From Rhodococcus erythropolis NBRC 15567 (GTDB lineage: Bacteria > Actinomycetota > Actinomycetes > Mycobacteriales > Mycobacteriaceae): a stretch of 64,000 nt of DNA. The DNA lies in the NCBI RefSeq assembly GCF_001552595.1, contig NZ_BCRM01000001.1, positions 620,001-684,000 of the forward strand, given 5' to 3'. The notes beneath the pieces are model-generated. The model saw only the letters and a program-made list of their open reading frames with translations, was not told where the DNA came from and did no database searches. Position numbers and translations under genes: made by a program. Shown here in pieces: positions 16,645 through 26,240 of the stretch (position 1 is its first letter; the number at the start of each line of letters is the position of its first letter).

Positions 16645-17841
16645 TCAGTAGCTTGTGGCGAGTGCGCCGTTTTTCCAGACCTCGCGCACCAGAGGGACGC
16701 CCGGGCGGTAGGCGAGGTGGAGGTACGACGGTGCATCGAGCGCGATGGCGTCGGCACGTGTTCCGAGAGAAAGGGTTCCGACGTCGGTGCGCTGCAGCGC
16801 CCGAGCGCCACCTGCAGTGGCTGCCCAGACTGCCTCAGCGGGCGTCATGTGCATGTCTCGCACCGCAATTGCGATGCAGAACGGAAGGCTCGTGGTGTAA
16901 CAGGTACCGGGATTGCAGTCGGCGCCCAGAGCTACGGTGACTCCGGCGTCGAGCAGTGCGCGGGCGTCGGGGTACTTGTTGCGGGTGGAGAAGTCGGCGC
17001 CGGGCAACAGCGTTGCGACGGTAGAACTCTGAGCCAGGGCATCGATGTCCTCGGCGGTGACGTACGTGACGTGGTCGACGGACGCTGCTCCCATCTCGAC
17101 GGCGAGCTGGACTCCTGGCCCTTCGCCGAGCTGATTGCCGTGGACGCGGGGGATCAGTCCGGCGGCGACGCCTGCGCTCAGGACTGCATGAGCCTGTTCG
17201 CGGTTGAATGCTCCTCGCTCGCAGAAGACATCGATCCACTTCGCGTGTGGCGCACAGGCAGGGATCATCTCGTCGCACGCCATGGCGACGTAATCATCGG
17301 CGCGGCCGGCATATTCGGGTGGTGGAACATGGGCGGCCAGCAGTGTGACCTCGTCGGTGAACTGTCCGGCGATCAGTGCGCTGCGTAGTTCGCTCTCGGT
17401 GTTCTGCCCGTACCCGGTCTTGCATTCGACGGTTGTGCTGCCCGAGCGCAGGGATTCGTCGAGTAGGCGTCGAACATTGGCCTGCAATTGCTCGTCGGTG
17501 GCCGAGCGCGTCGCTTCGATGGTGTTGCGAATGCCGCCGGCGGCGTACTTCTCGCCCGCCATGCGAGCTGCGAATTCCTCGGCCCGCTCGCCACCGAACA
17601 CCAGGTGCGAGTGACTCTCCACGAAACCGGGGAGCAGGGCCCGACCGCCGATATCCTGACCGATATCGGCAGCCGGGGCGTCGGCGGAATCGCCGACCCA
17701 AGCAACAACGCCGTCGTCGAAAACGATTGCCGCGTCGTGTCGTACGCCGAGCTTGCCCTCACCCAGAGTCGGGTCATTGGTGACGAGGGTTCCGATGTTG
17801 GTCAGAACTGTGGTTCGAGAACCATTCGTGGTCAATGTCAT
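16645..17841 (-). CDS. hutI: Imidazolonepropionase HutI
   Basis: Amidohydrolase of 398 aa opening 4-imidazolone-5-propionate to formimidoylglutamate. It shows the metal motif [16 protein letters not shown] near residue 76, the substrate-loop [12 protein letters not shown], and [14 protein letters not shown] near the C-terminus with the metal Asp. ATG 17841 has AGGA almost adjacent; TTG 17835 would give better spacing, a minor uncertainty. 31 bp after hutU. Confidence 0.95.
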   Translation of the reverse strand: MTLTTNGSRTTVLTNIGTLVTNDPTLGEGKLGVRHDAAIVFDDGVVAWVGDSADAPAADIGQDIGGRALLPGFVESHSHLVFGGERAEEFAARMAGEKYAAGGIRNTIEATRSATDEQLQANVRRLLDESLRSGSTTVECKTGYGQNTESELRSALIAGQFTDEVTLLAAHVPPPEYAGRADDYVAMACDEMIPACAPHAKWIDVFCERGAFNREQAHAVLSAGVAAGLIPRVHGNQLGEGPGVQLAVEMGAASVDHVTYVTAEDIDALAQSSTVATLLPGADFSTRNKYPDARALLDAGVTVALGADCNPGTCYTTSLPFCIAIAVRDMHMTPAEAVWAATAGGARALQRTDVGTLSLGTRADAIALDAPSYLHLAYRPGVPLVREVWKNGALATSY

Positions 17842-17872
17842 TCCTAACTCAGGGTGAGGTGGTGGAGCTGTT

Positions 17873-19546
17873 TCAGTTCTCGGTCATCGGGATACGGACG
17901 CCGCGCGTGGCCGCCGTGTCGATGGCGTGGTCGTATCCTGCATCCGCATGCCGGATGACGCCCATCCCGGGATCGTTGGTGAGAACCGCTTCGAGCTTCT
18001 TGGCTGCGAGTTCGGTGCCGTCGGCGATGCACACCTGTCCCGCGTGGATGGAGCGTCCCATACCGACGCCGCCGCCTTGGTGAAGTGAGACCCACGAAGC
18101 GCCGGACGCGGTGTTGACCAGGGCGTTGAGCAGCGGCCAGTCGGCGATCGCGTCGGACCCGTCGATCATCGATTCGGTTTCGCGGTACGGCGAGGCGACC
18201 GATCCCGAGTCGAGGTGATCGCGGCCGATGGCGATCGGCGCGGACAGTTCGCCCGAGGCGACCATCTCGTTGAACTTGAGGCCCGCGAGGTGGCGCTCAC
18301 CGTATCCGAGCCAGCAGATGCGGGCCGGAAGGCCCTCGAAGGCAACCTTTTCGCCTGCCATGGTGATCCAGCGACGCAGGTGCTCGTTCTCGGGGAAGAG
18401 TTCGAGGATGGCCTTGTCGGTGGCCTCGATGTCCTTGGGATCACCGGAGAGAGCTGCCCAGCGGAAGGGGCCGAGACCTTCTTCGAAGAGCGGGCGGATG
18501 TAGGCCGGAACGAATCCTGGGAAGTCGAAAGCGCGGTCGTAGCCGGCCTTGCGGGCCTCGTCACGGATGGAGTTGCCGTAGTCGAACACCTCGGCGCCGG
18601 CGTCCATGAATCCGACCATGGCTTTGACGTGCGCGGCCATCGCGTTGCGGGAATCTTCGGTGAACTTCTGCGGATCCTTCTCCGACATGATCTTCATGTC
18701 GGGGAAGTCGATCCCGATCGGCAGGTAGGCGAGGGGATCGTGCGCCGAGGTCTGGTCGGTGACGATGTCGATGGGGGCCTTCATCTCCAGCAGAGCCGGG
18801 AAGATCTCTGCCGCATTGCCTTCGAGGCCGATGGAGAGCGGCTTCTTGGCGTCGCGTGCCGCTGTCGCCAGTTCGAGCGCGTGCTCGATGCTGTCGGCCT
18901 TGGTGTCGAGGTACTTGTGGGCGATACGACGGTCGATGCGTGTGATGTCGCAGTCGACGCAGATCGCGACGCCGTCGTTCATGGTGACGGCGAGAGGCTG
19001 GGCGCCGCCCATTCCGCCGAGACCCGCAGTGAGCGTGATCGTTCCGGCGAGCGATCCGTTGTAGCGCTTCTTCGCAATGGCGCCGAAGGTCTCGTAGGTG
19101 CCCTGCAGGATTCCCTGGGTGCCGATGTAAATCCAGGAGCCTGCGGTCATCTGGCCGTACATAGTCAGGCCGAGGTCTTCGAGACGGCGGAACTCTTCCC
19201 AGTTCGCCCAGTCACCGACGAGGTTGGAGTTGGCGATCAGCACTCGCGGTGCCCACTCGTTGGTGCGGAAGACACCGACCGGCTTGCCGGACTGCACGAG
19301 CATGGTCTCGTCGTTCTTCAGCGTCTTCAGTGTGGCGACCATGGCGTCGAATGCCGCCCAACTACGTGCTGCGCGACCGGTTCCGCCGTAGACGACGAGG
19401 CTGTCCGGGTGCTCGGCAACATCGGGGTCGAGGTTGTTCATGAGCATGCGCAGGGCGCCCTCCTGCTGCCAACCGAGCGTCGTGAGCTCGGGGCCGCGGG
19501 GAGCACGGACGGGGCGCGGCTCGTGGCCGGGGGTGCTGATTTCCAT
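17873..19546 (-). CDS. hutU: Urocanate hydratase HutU
   Basis: 557 aa, full length for urocanase, which adds water to urocanate using tightly bound NAD. Visible: [14 protein letters not shown] at the N-terminus, [12 protein letters not shown] (NAD site) near residue 178, and [14 protein letters not shown] holding the catalytic Cys near residue 412. ATG 19546 follows AAGGAG by 7 bp. Second gene of the permease operon. Cytosolic. Confidence 0.97.
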   Translation of the reverse strand: MEISTPGHEPRPVRAPRGPELTTLGWQQEGALRMLMNNLDPDVAEHPDSLVVYGGTGRAARSWAAFDAMVATLKTLKNDETMLVQSGKPVGVFRTNEWAPRVLIANSNLVGDWANWEEFRRLEDLGLTMYGQMTAGSWIYIGTQGILQGTYETFGAIAKKRYNGSLAGTITLTAGLGGMGGAQPLAVTMNDGVAICVDCDITRIDRRIAHKYLDTKADSIEHALELATAARDAKKPLSIGLEGNAAEIFPALLEMKAPIDIVTDQTSAHDPLAYLPIGIDFPDMKIMSEKDPQKFTEDSRNAMAAHVKAMVGFMDAGAEVFDYGNSIRDEARKAGYDRAFDFPGFVPAYIRPLFEEGLGPFRWAALSGDPKDIEATDKAILELFPENEHLRRWITMAGEKVAFEGLPARICWLGYGERHLAGLKFNEMVASGELSAPIAIGRDHLDSGSVASPYRETESMIDGSDAIADWPLLNALVNTASGASWVSLHQGGGVGMGRSIHAGQVCIADGTELAAKKLEAVLTNDPGMGVIRHADAGYDHAIDTAATRGVRIPMTEN

Positions 19547-19589
19547 GGTGTTCTCCTTGCTTAACTGAAGTTCGAAAGATGTTGGGGGA

Positions 19590-21026
19590 TCAGACGCGAG
19601 AGTCGGTCATCGCGGTGTGATCGGGGTAGATCATCGATGTAGGCGGATTGCTGGTGCGCTTGGCGAGCGGGTAGTAGATCAGGCCGGTGAACACGATGCC
19701 GACGATCCAGGAGATGTCGGCGCCGCCGAGCATGTCCGTGACGGGGCCGGTGTACATCTTCTGGGCGAGGAACGGGATCTGGGCGAGAACGCCGGCGGCG
19801 TAGCAAGCCAATGCGGTGAAGTTCCATGCTCCGTATCGACCGTTGACGTCGTAGAGCGCCGGAATGTCGATGCGCTCCTTGGAGATCAGGTAGTAGTCGA
19901 TCAGATTGATCGCACTCCACGGCGTGAACACCATCAGCAACACCAGGACGAAGTTCTTGAAGTTGTCCAGGAAGTCGGCGCTGGCGGCGATCGCGATCAA
20001 CACCGAGACAGCGGTGAAACCGAGAATGTAGAGGGTACGGGCGGTGCTCGAGATTCGTGACTGGCCGTTGAAGGCTGTGACGGTGGTCAGGATCGACATG
20101 AATCCGCCGTACGCGTTGAGCACGTTCACCGTCAGCTTGCCGACCAGGATGACGAAGTAGATCAGGAAGGCGATGGCAGCGGGTCCGGCCAGATCTCCCA
20201 TGAAGCCGACCTGGTTACCCAGGAAGGCGTCGCCGGCGCAGGCCGCGACGAGGGCGCCGAAGGTCATGGACCACTGTGATCCGATGACGCTACCGAGGAA
20301 CGTCGACCAGAAAGTGGTGCTCTCGGAGGTGCTGCGCGGCAGGTAACGCGAGTAGTCGGCGACGTACGGGCCGAACGTGAGCTGCCAGCCGGCACCCAGC
20401 GAGATCGCGAGCAGGAAGGTGACGATGTCGAAGCCCTTGATGCCGACGTACGAGGCGACGTCGTACTCGAGGAACAGTCGAACGGCCAGGTAGGAGAATC
20501 CGACGATGCCCACGACGGTGGCGATCCTGCCGACGATGTGGATCAGCTTGTAGCCGGTGACCGCGACGAATGCGGTGAGGAGACCGAAGACGACGATGCC
20601 GACGGTGGGGCTGTCGATGTGCAGGATCTTGTTGACGGCTTGGCCGGCCAACACGGTGCCGGTGGCAGCGAAGCCGAGGTACATCAGGATGACGAGAACT
20701 AGCGGTACGACGGCTCCCTTGACGCCGAACTGGGCGCGACTCGAGATCATCTGGGGGAGGCCCATGCGCGGGCCCTGTGCGGAGTGAAGCGCCATGACAG
20801 CGCCACCGAAGATGTTGCCGATCAGAAGTCCGACGATTGCCCAGATGGCGTCCGCGCCGAATACGACGGCGAGAGCACCGTCGACGATTGCCGTGATCTG
20901 CATGTTGGCGCCGAACCAGAGAGTGAACTGGCTGCGCGGGGTGCCGTGTCGTTCTGCATCCGGGACGACGTCGATAGTGCGTCGTTCCGGAGTGAGGATG
21001 ACCTCGGCCGGTCCATCGTGAGTCAT
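19590..21026 (-). CDS. NCS1-type cytosine/purine-like permease, probable histidine or urocanate uptake
   Basis: A nucleobase:cation symporter-1 family protein of 478 aa with about 12 membrane helices. ATG 21026 ([22 protein letters not shown]) is chosen because family members start shortly before ERRTIDxVP; the frame stays open to 21143 through the promoter. Motifs typical of the family are [25 protein letters not shown] and [10 protein letters not shown]. It leads the hutU-hutI-hutG operon with a HutC-type operator in its promoter, so histidine, urocanate or a related imidazole is a better guess for the substrate than cytosine. Confidence 0.85.
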   Translation of the reverse strand: MTHDGPAEVILTPERRTIDVVPDAERHGTPRSQFTLWFGANMQITAIVDGALAVVFGADAIWAIVGLLIGNIFGGAVMALHSAQGPRMGLPQMISSRAQFGVKGAVVPLVLVILMYLGFAATGTVLAGQAVNKILHIDSPTVGIVVFGLLTAFVAVTGYKLIHIVGRIATVVGIVGFSYLAVRLFLEYDVASYVGIKGFDIVTFLLAISLGAGWQLTFGPYVADYSRYLPRSTSESTTFWSTFLGSVIGSQWSMTFGALVAACAGDAFLGNQVGFMGDLAGPAAIAFLIYFVILVGKLTVNVLNAYGGFMSILTTVTAFNGQSRISSTARTLYILGFTAVSVLIAIAASADFLDNFKNFVLVLLMVFTPWSAINLIDYYLISKERIDIPALYDVNGRYGAWNFTALACYAAGVLAQIPFLAQKMYTGPVTDMLGGADISWIVGIVFTGLIYYPLAKRTSNPPTSMIYPDHTAMTDSRV

Positions 21027-21153
21027 AGGCCTGTCTTTCTGCTGCGAGCCCGTCGAGCGACGGAATCGACGTCGGGGTATTGCCCACCTTCTTCGTGCTT
21101 GGTGCTTTTGCGCCTGGTGCTCTGTGCGCTGGGTCACTGTCACTGCGGATAAA

Positions 21154-21181
21154 TGTATATGCCTGTATATACAGGCGTCAA
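21154..21181 (-). promoter_or_regulatory. hut permease promoter with 16-bp perfect palindrome (HutC-type)
   Basis: On the minus strand TTGACG (21176-21181) and TATACA (21154-21159) are 16 bp apart. GCCTGTATATACAGGC (21161-21176) fills the spacer and is perfectly palindromic. Its core CCTGTATATACAGG shares 12 of 14 bases with CCTGTATAGACAAG in front of GDH. HutC proteins of Pseudomonas bind TGTATA-type palindromes, and a close HutC homolog is encoded at 34256-35011. Confidence 0.65.
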
Positions 21182-21229
21182 TACCTGAAACCCGATTTCG
21201 CGTAAATGCTGTGTAACACCGCTCGAGAA

Positions 21230-22594
21230 TCAGAAACCCTTACCAGGGTTGAGGATTCCGAGTGGATCGAACGCGGCCTTGATCGATCGGTGCAGTTGCA
21301 TGCTGTCCTCACCGAGCTCGAGAGAGAGCCAGCGACGCTTCAGAACGCCGACGCCGTGCTCTCCGGTCAGAGTTCCGCCGAGTTCGAGAGCACGCCGGAA
21401 GACCTCGTCCGCGGCGGTCCACACGGCTTCGGGGGCCGAGCCGTCGGCAGTGCGGTCGAAGACGAAGGTCGGATGGACGTTGCCGTCACCCGCGTGCGCG
21501 ACGGTCATGATCTTGACCGAGTGCTCGGCGGCCGCCCGGTCGATACTTTCGAGCATGTCGGGCAGTTTCGACCGCGGGACCCCGACGTCTTCCACCAGAC
21601 ATTGCCCGAGTCGTTCGGATGCCGGATAGGCGAGTCGGCGAATCTCGAGTAGCTGTGCGGCTTCTGCTGCGTCCTGTGAGACGGCGACAAAATCGGCGCC
21701 GGCCTGCTCGAAGTGTTTCTGCATCGCCGCGGCTGCTGCGTCGGCGTCGACCCCATCGGCCTGTGCGATCAGCATCGCGGCGGTGTTGTCTTCCAACCCG
21801 ATTCGTTTCCAGTCGTCGACTGCGCGAAGGGTTGCTCGATCGATCAGCTCCAGCAGGCTCGGCCCGATTCCGTCGCGAACGACCGCGGCAACCGCGTCCG
21901 CTGCGGAGCGGAGAGAATCGAAACTGCCGACGACGGTGACCGGTGCTCTCTTGGGCTTGGGCTGCAACTTGAGCGTGGCACTCGTGACGACTCCGAGTGT
22001 TCCTTCCGAACCGACGAGAAGACTGGTCAAGTCGTATCCCGCAACACCTTTGACGGTCCTTCGGCCTGTCCGCACGATCCGACCGTCGGCGAGCACAACC
22101 TCGAGACCCAGGACTGAATCGCGGGTGACGCCGTACTTCACGCAACGCAGTCCACCGGCGTTGGTGGCGATGTTTCCGCCGATCGTGGAGATCTCGAAGC
22201 TGCTCGGATCGGGGGCGTACATCAGCCCGTGCTCGTCTGCTGCTCGGCTGATGTCAGCGTTGATCACCCCGGCTTCCACGACAGCCAGCTGATCGTCCGG
22301 ATTGACCTCGAGAATCGAGCGCATGCGAGTGGTCGAGATGACCAGGCAGCCCTCGACGGCTGCCCCGCCACCCGCCAAACCGGTTCCCGCACCGCGGGTT
22401 ACCACCGGGACACGGTGAGCAGTAGCCCATTTCAGAGCCTCGGAAATGTCGGCCGCAGTTTCAGCGAGCATGACGGCTGCCGGATGGCCGGGTTCGGCGA
22501 GATGGGCCTCGTCGCGACGGTACGAGTCCATTACCGCCGGGTCGGTGATCAGGCGACTCGAACCGATCGACCGAGCGAGTTCGTGGACGGACAT
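21230..22594 (-). CDS. FAD-linked 2-hydroxyacid oxidase/dehydrogenase (GlcD-like)
   Basis: A 454-aa flavoprotein of the GlcD/D-lactate dehydrogenase family. FAD domain (about residues 35-215) with VVTRGAGTGLAGGG and SSFEISTIGGNIATNAGGLRCVKYG, then the C-terminal cap ending in GGTLTGEHGVGVLKRRWL. ATG 22594 follows GGAGAAAAGA. It is third in the hutH operon, 16 bp after the aminotransferase. Such enzymes oxidise 2-hydroxyacids to 2-ketoacids; next to an aminotransferase and HutH, imidazole-lactate is an attractive substrate, but this is inference. Confidence 0.85.
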   Translation of the reverse strand: MSVHELARSIGSSRLITDPAVMDSYRRDEAHLAEPGHPAAVMLAETAADISEALKWATAHRVPVVTRGAGTGLAGGGAAVEGCLVISTTRMRSILEVNPDDQLAVVEAGVINADISRAADEHGLMYAPDPSSFEISTIGGNIATNAGGLRCVKYGVTRDSVLGLEVVLADGRIVRTGRRTVKGVAGYDLTSLLVGSEGTLGVVTSATLKLQPKPKRAPVTVVGSFDSLRSAADAVAAVVRDGIGPSLLELIDRATLRAVDDWKRIGLEDNTAAMLIAQADGVDADAAAAAMQKHFEQAGADFVAVSQDAAEAAQLLEIRRLAYPASERLGQCLVEDVGVPRSKLPDMLESIDRAAAEHSVKIMTVAHAGDGNVHPTFVFDRTADGSAPEAVWTAADEVFRRALELGGTLTGEHGVGVLKRRWLSLELGEDSMQLHRSIKAAFDPLGILNPGKGF

Positions 22595-22610
22595 TCTTTT
22601 CTCCAGTCGG

Positions 22611-23684
22611 TCAAAGGTTGTGTGCGAGAGCGTCCACAGCCGCGATCACGGCGTCTTCTGCGGCCCGCTCGCCGACGGTGACCCGCACTCCCTCGCCGGG
22701 GAACATCCGGACCGAGACACCCTGGGCGACGCAAGCCGCTTCTAGTGCAGAAGCTCTCTCGCCGAGAGGGATCCAGACGAAGTTCGCTCCGCTGGGGACG
22801 GACTCGACGCCGCGCACAGCGAGTTGCTCACGTAGGTGAGCGCGACCCGCGGTTACCGTTTCGACTATCGAATCGGTGTGCGCCGGATCGGTCAACGCTG
22901 CGCAGGCCGCGGCCTCGGCAACGGCGCTGAGCCCGAAGGGCGGTGCCGCGCTGGAAAGGTCCGCTGCGATCGCCGGATTGGTGATGGCATAGCCGGCCCG
23001 AAGGCCGGCCAATCCGTAAGCCTTGGAGAAGGTTCGGAATACGACTATGTTGGGAAAGGCTCGAAGCAGGTCGACGCCGTCGACATCGCTGGTCGCGAAC
23101 TCCCGGTAAGCCTCGTCCAGAAGGATGAGGACGTCACCCGGGATCGAGCGTGCGAACGAGACGAACTCGGCGGTCGAGAACTCGCTTCCGGTCGGATTGT
23201 TGGGGTTGCAGACGAGTACCGCGCGGGTCTGCGGAGTCACGGCTGCCGCCATTGCACTCAGATCGTGCCGGTGTTCGGAATCGAGTGCGACGGGTACACC
23301 GCTCGCCCCGGCGATTCCGATCAGAATCGGGTACGCCTCGTAGCTGCGCCACGGGTAGACGACTTCGGTGCCCGGGCCCGTGTATGCGGTCAATACCTGC
23401 TGGAGCAGTGCCAATGACCCGGCGCCGACCAATACCTGGTCGTCGCCGACGCCCAGGCGGTCGCTCAACCGGGCGATCAGCGTGTCGCCGAACAGCGACG
23501 GATACAAGTGCGAGTGTGAGGCCGCGAGATTGACGGCCTCGAGAATTGCCGCCGAGGGTGCAACCGTCGACTCGTTGCTCGACGCCCGCCACCGAACCTG
23601 CTCGAGGCCGGCGGCTTTGGAGTATCGAGGGAGTGCTTCGATTTCGGGTCGGGGGCGAGGCCGCAGCGCTCCGGGCGCGCTCAT
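22611..23684 (-). CDS. Class I/II PLP aminotransferase, HisC-like, in hutH operon
   Basis: 357-aa PLP enzyme resembling histidinol-phosphate aminotransferase. LVCNPNNPTGSEF, LLDEAYREF and RTFSKAYGLAGLRAGY with the PLP lysine are present. Its start overlaps the hutH stop by 4 bp, so it is translationally coupled to histidine ammonia-lyase and is unlikely to be the biosynthetic HisC. It may transaminate histidine or imidazolepyruvate; together with the FAD oxidase it would make a route between imidazole-lactate, imidazolepyruvate and histidine. An aromatic amino acid aminotransferase is the alternative. Confidence 0.85.
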   Translation of the reverse strand: MSAPGALRPRPRPEIEALPRYSKAAGLEQVRWRASSNESTVAPSAAILEAVNLAASHSHLYPSLFGDTLIARLSDRLGVGDDQVLVGAGSLALLQQVLTAYTGPGTEVVYPWRSYEAYPILIGIAGASGVPVALDSEHRHDLSAMAAAVTPQTRAVLVCNPNNPTGSEFSTAEFVSFARSIPGDVLILLDEAYREFATSDVDGVDLLRAFPNIVVFRTFSKAYGLAGLRAGYAITNPAIAADLSSAAPPFGLSAVAEAAACAALTDPAHTDSIVETVTAGRAHLREQLAVRGVESVPSGANFVWIPLGERASALEAACVAQGVSVRMFPGEGVRVTVGERAAEDAVIAAVDALAHNL

Positions 23685-25249
23685 GCCAGGGCGCCGATCG
23701 CGTTCTCCGCGGCCGCAACGAGTGCACCGGATGCCGCCAAGTCCACCGCGGCCTCGATCTCGGGGGACAGGAAGCGATCGGTGCCCGGCCCCTGCACCTT
23801 CTCGCGCAGGGTCCGAAGGACGGCTCCGGTGGCTGGTGAGGGCTCGAGTGGGGATCGCAAATCGATTCCTCTTGCTGCAGTGAGTATCTCGATCGCGAGA
23901 ACTCGGGTGAGACCGTCGATGGACTGGCGGAGCTTACGTGCACCCGACCATCCCATGGAGACGTGATCTTCCTGCATGGCCGAGGAGGGAATCGAATCGA
24001 CGCTGGCGGGGCTCGCGAGTCGCTTGAGTTCGGACACGACGGCAGCTTGTGTGTACTGCGCGATCATCAGTCCGCTGTCGACTCCGGGGTCGTCGGCAAG
24101 GAAGGGAGTCAGACCGTGGTTGCGCGCAACATCGAGGAAGCGGTCGGTTCGGCGTTCGCTGATACCCGCGACATCCGCGGTCACGATGGCGAGGAAGTCC
24201 AAGACGTAAGCCACGGGAGCTCCGTGGAAGTTACCGTTGGATCGAACCCGTCCGTCGAGGGTGACAACGGGATTGTCGACAGCACTGGCCAATTCGCGCC
24301 CGGCGACGAGGCGGGCGTGATCGACGGTGTCGCGTGCGCCGCCGGCGACCTGCGGTGCGCACCGCAGTGAGTACGCGTCTTGAACCCTGGTGCAGTCAGG
24401 GCCCGCATGGCTGGCGACGATCGGGGAATCGGCAAGCAGACGCACCATGTTCGACGCGGCCGCGCCCTGGCCGGGGTGGGGGCGAAGCGTTTGGAGGTCC
24501 GCGGCGAACACCTGATCTGTGCCGAGCAAGCCCTCGACGCTCATGGAGGCAGCGATGTCGGCCAACTTGAGCAGATGATCGAGATCGGTGATCGCAAGGG
24601 CCAGTTGGCCGAGCATCCCGTCGGTACCGTTGATCAGTGCGAGGCCTTCTTTCTCGGCCAGAACCACCGGTTCGAGGCCATGGGCAGCCAATGCCGTTGC
24701 CGCATCGGTGAGTTCACCGTCGGCGGTGCGGACGGAACCTTCGCCGATGATTGCCATCGCCACATGAGCCAGTGGTGCCAGATCTCCCGAGCATCCGAGG
24801 CTGCCGTATTCGTGCACCACCGGGGTGATGCCTGCGGTGAGTAGGTCGGCGTACGCCTGTGCGACCACGGGGCGCACTCCGGTCCTTCCGGTGGCGAGCG
24901 TCGACAGGCGCAGAAGCATCAAGGCCCGGATCACTTCGCGTTCGACTTCCGGTCCCGAACCTGCCGCGTGTGAGCGGATCAGGCTGCGCTGCAACTGCGT
25001 CCGCAGATGCGCCGGAATGTGCCGGGTGGCAAGTGCGCCGAATCCGGTGGAAACCCCGTAGACCGGCGTGGGATCTGCGGCCAGGGCCTCGATGCGTGCA
25101 CGACTTTCGGCGATCGCGGTCAGTGATTCCGCGGTCAATGCGACGCCGTAACCGTTGCGCGCGACGTCGACGACGTCGGCGATGGTGACAGCCCCGATTC
25201 CGACCTCAATGGTTCGGGTGGCTGTATGGGTGGCAGGGGTGGCGTTCAT
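23681..25249 (-). CDS. hutH: Histidine ammonia-lyase HutH
   Basis: 522 aa, deaminates L-histidine to urocanate through the MIO group formed in place from three residues. Active-site features: PVYGVSTGFGAL with the conserved Tyr, ALINGTDGM, and QEDHVSMG near the C-terminus. The MIO tripeptide reads Cys153-Ser154-Gly155 (GSLGCSGDLAPL) in place of the textbook Ala-Ser-Gly; Ser and Gly, which are essential, are kept. ATG 25249 follows TTGGAG. First gene of the operon with an aminotransferase and a FAD oxidase; two 16-bp dyads lie upstream. Confidence 0.95.
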   Translation of the reverse strand: MNATPATHTATRTIEVGIGAVTIADVVDVARNGYGVALTAESLTAIAESRARIEALAADPTPVYGVSTGFGALATRHIPAHLRTQLQRSLIRSHAAGSGPEVEREVIRALMLLRLSTLATGRTGVRPVVAQAYADLLTAGITPVVHEYGSLGCSGDLAPLAHVAMAIIGEGSVRTADGELTDAATALAAHGLEPVVLAEKEGLALINGTDGMLGQLALAITDLDHLLKLADIAASMSVEGLLGTDQVFAADLQTLRPHPGQGAAASNMVRLLADSPIVASHAGPDCTRVQDAYSLRCAPQVAGGARDTVDHARLVAGRELASAVDNPVVTLDGRVRSNGNFHGAPVAYVLDFLAIVTADVAGISERRTDRFLDVARNHGLTPFLADDPGVDSGLMIAQYTQAAVVSELKRLASPASVDSIPSSAMQEDHVSMGWSGARKLRQSIDGLTRVLAIEILTAARGIDLRSPLEPSPATGAVLRTLREKVQGPGTDRFLSPEIEAAVDLAASGALVAAAENAIGALA

Positions 25250-25284
25250 GGGACTCCAATGATGATGCGGTGGTGATTCAGCAA

Positions 25285-25320
25285 GTCTTGTATACGAGAC
25301 TCTAGTCTTGAATATGAGAC
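25285..25320. promoter_or_regulatory. Two IclR-type dyads before hutH
   Basis: GTCTTGTATACGAGAC (25285-25300) and GTCTTGAATATGAGAC (25305-25320) are 20 bp apart, i.e. on the same DNA face. A third copy stands before the adjacent IclR gene at 26201-26216. Likely binding sites of that IclR protein controlling the hutH operon. Confidence 0.7.
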
Positions 25321-25358
25321 GAAAACAAGGCCCGAAAAGTACGGAACGGAGAAATTGG

Positions 25359-26150
25359 CTACATGTCTGCGGTCGGGGTCTCCACCATTCGATCTCCGAG
25401 ATCGGCGGAGAACTCGGCGCTGACGGCGCGCACTCGGTCGGCGATCAGGGCACTCTCCTCGGCCGATTTGGAGCCCGAGAGGAAGGTGACGCCGAGAGCT
25501 GCGACCGGACGACCGTCCCGCGTGATCACGGGGCTGGCGATGCAATTGATTCCGGATGTCGTCGCATTCTCTTCGACCGCATATCCGCTCTCACGTGCTG
25601 CGGCGAGCAGTTCTCGCAGTTCGGCGAGCGTCGACGGTCCCGTTCCGGTCCGCGTCGGCCAGGTGTATCCCTCGTAGAGCGCACTGATCTGTTCCACGTC
25701 CAGACGGCTCAGAATCGCGCGCCCGACTGCGGTGAGATGCGCTGGAAGGCGAGTCCCGATTTCGGTCACCAATCGCACGCCCGGCTTCAGTGGTTCACGT
25801 TTGTCGAGGTAGATGACGTCAGACCCCTGTAGTACCGCGAGATGAGACGTCTCATCCGTCGACTGAGTGAGTGCCAGCATGAATCGTTGGCCCTCACGGT
25901 GAAGTGGGCCTGAGCGCATGTACGACGCACCGACTTCGAACGCCGAGACACCCAGGGTCCAGGCGCGTTGATCAGCCCAGTACGAGACGAACCGTCGATC
26001 CCGCATGACATTGAGCAGATGATGCGTCGTGCTCTTGGGCAGGTCGAGGGCGCTGGAGATGTCCGCGGTCGCCAGCGGCACACCCCGGCGAGCCAGCAGA
26101 TCGAGCACGTCGAGCACACGCTCAGCGGATTTCACGCGGCTCGTGCTCAT
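25359..26150 (-). CDS. IclR-family regulator of the hutH operon
   Basis: 263 aa with winged helix (residues about 5-65, TADISSALDLPKSTTHHLLNVM) and IclR effector domain (SHLAVLQGSDVIYLDKRE, LPAHLTAVGRAILS, GYAVEENATTSGINCIASPV). ATG 26150 follows AAGGACA. It lies directly upstream of hutH on the same strand and shares its 16-bp dyad, so it probably controls both genes. Histidine, urocanate or an imidazole acid would be the logical signal; this is inference. Confidence 0.87.
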   Translation of the reverse strand: MSTSRVKSAERVLDVLDLLARRGVPLATADISSALDLPKSTTHHLLNVMRDRRFVSYWADQRAWTLGVSAFEVGASYMRSGPLHREGQRFMLALTQSTDETSHLAVLQGSDVIYLDKREPLKPGVRLVTEIGTRLPAHLTAVGRAILSRLDVEQISALYEGYTWPTRTGTGPSTLAELRELLAAARESGYAVEENATTSGINCIASPVITRDGRPVAALGVTFLSGSKSAEESALIADRVRAVSAEFSADLGDRMVETPTADM

Positions 26151-26200
26151 GGGGTGTGTCCTTACAGGTAGGTCGGAGGAGGGAGTGGGGAACCCACATT

Positions 26201-26216
26201 GTCTCGGATACGAGAC
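26201..26216. promoter_or_regulatory. Third IclR-type dyad, before the IclR gene
   Basis: GTCTCGGATACGAGAC matches the two hutH sites at the consensus GTCTyGnATAyGAGAC. It ends 51 bp upstream of the IclR start (26150) and fits autoregulation. Confidence 0.65.
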
Positions 26217-26240
26217 TGAATCGCCAAGCGCTCGGGGTGG

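Noticed and set aside
16306-17388. A 360-codon open frame on + opposite hutG and hutI
   Set aside because: It runs across two well-recognised genes on the other strand, has low-complexity Arg/Gly-rich content and no known domain; typical of GC-rich DNA.
18215-19564. A 449-codon open frame on + opposite hutU
   Set aside because: Fully antisense to urocanate hydratase, whose motifs are complete; composition (Val/Glu/Gly/Asp runs) is that of a mirror frame.
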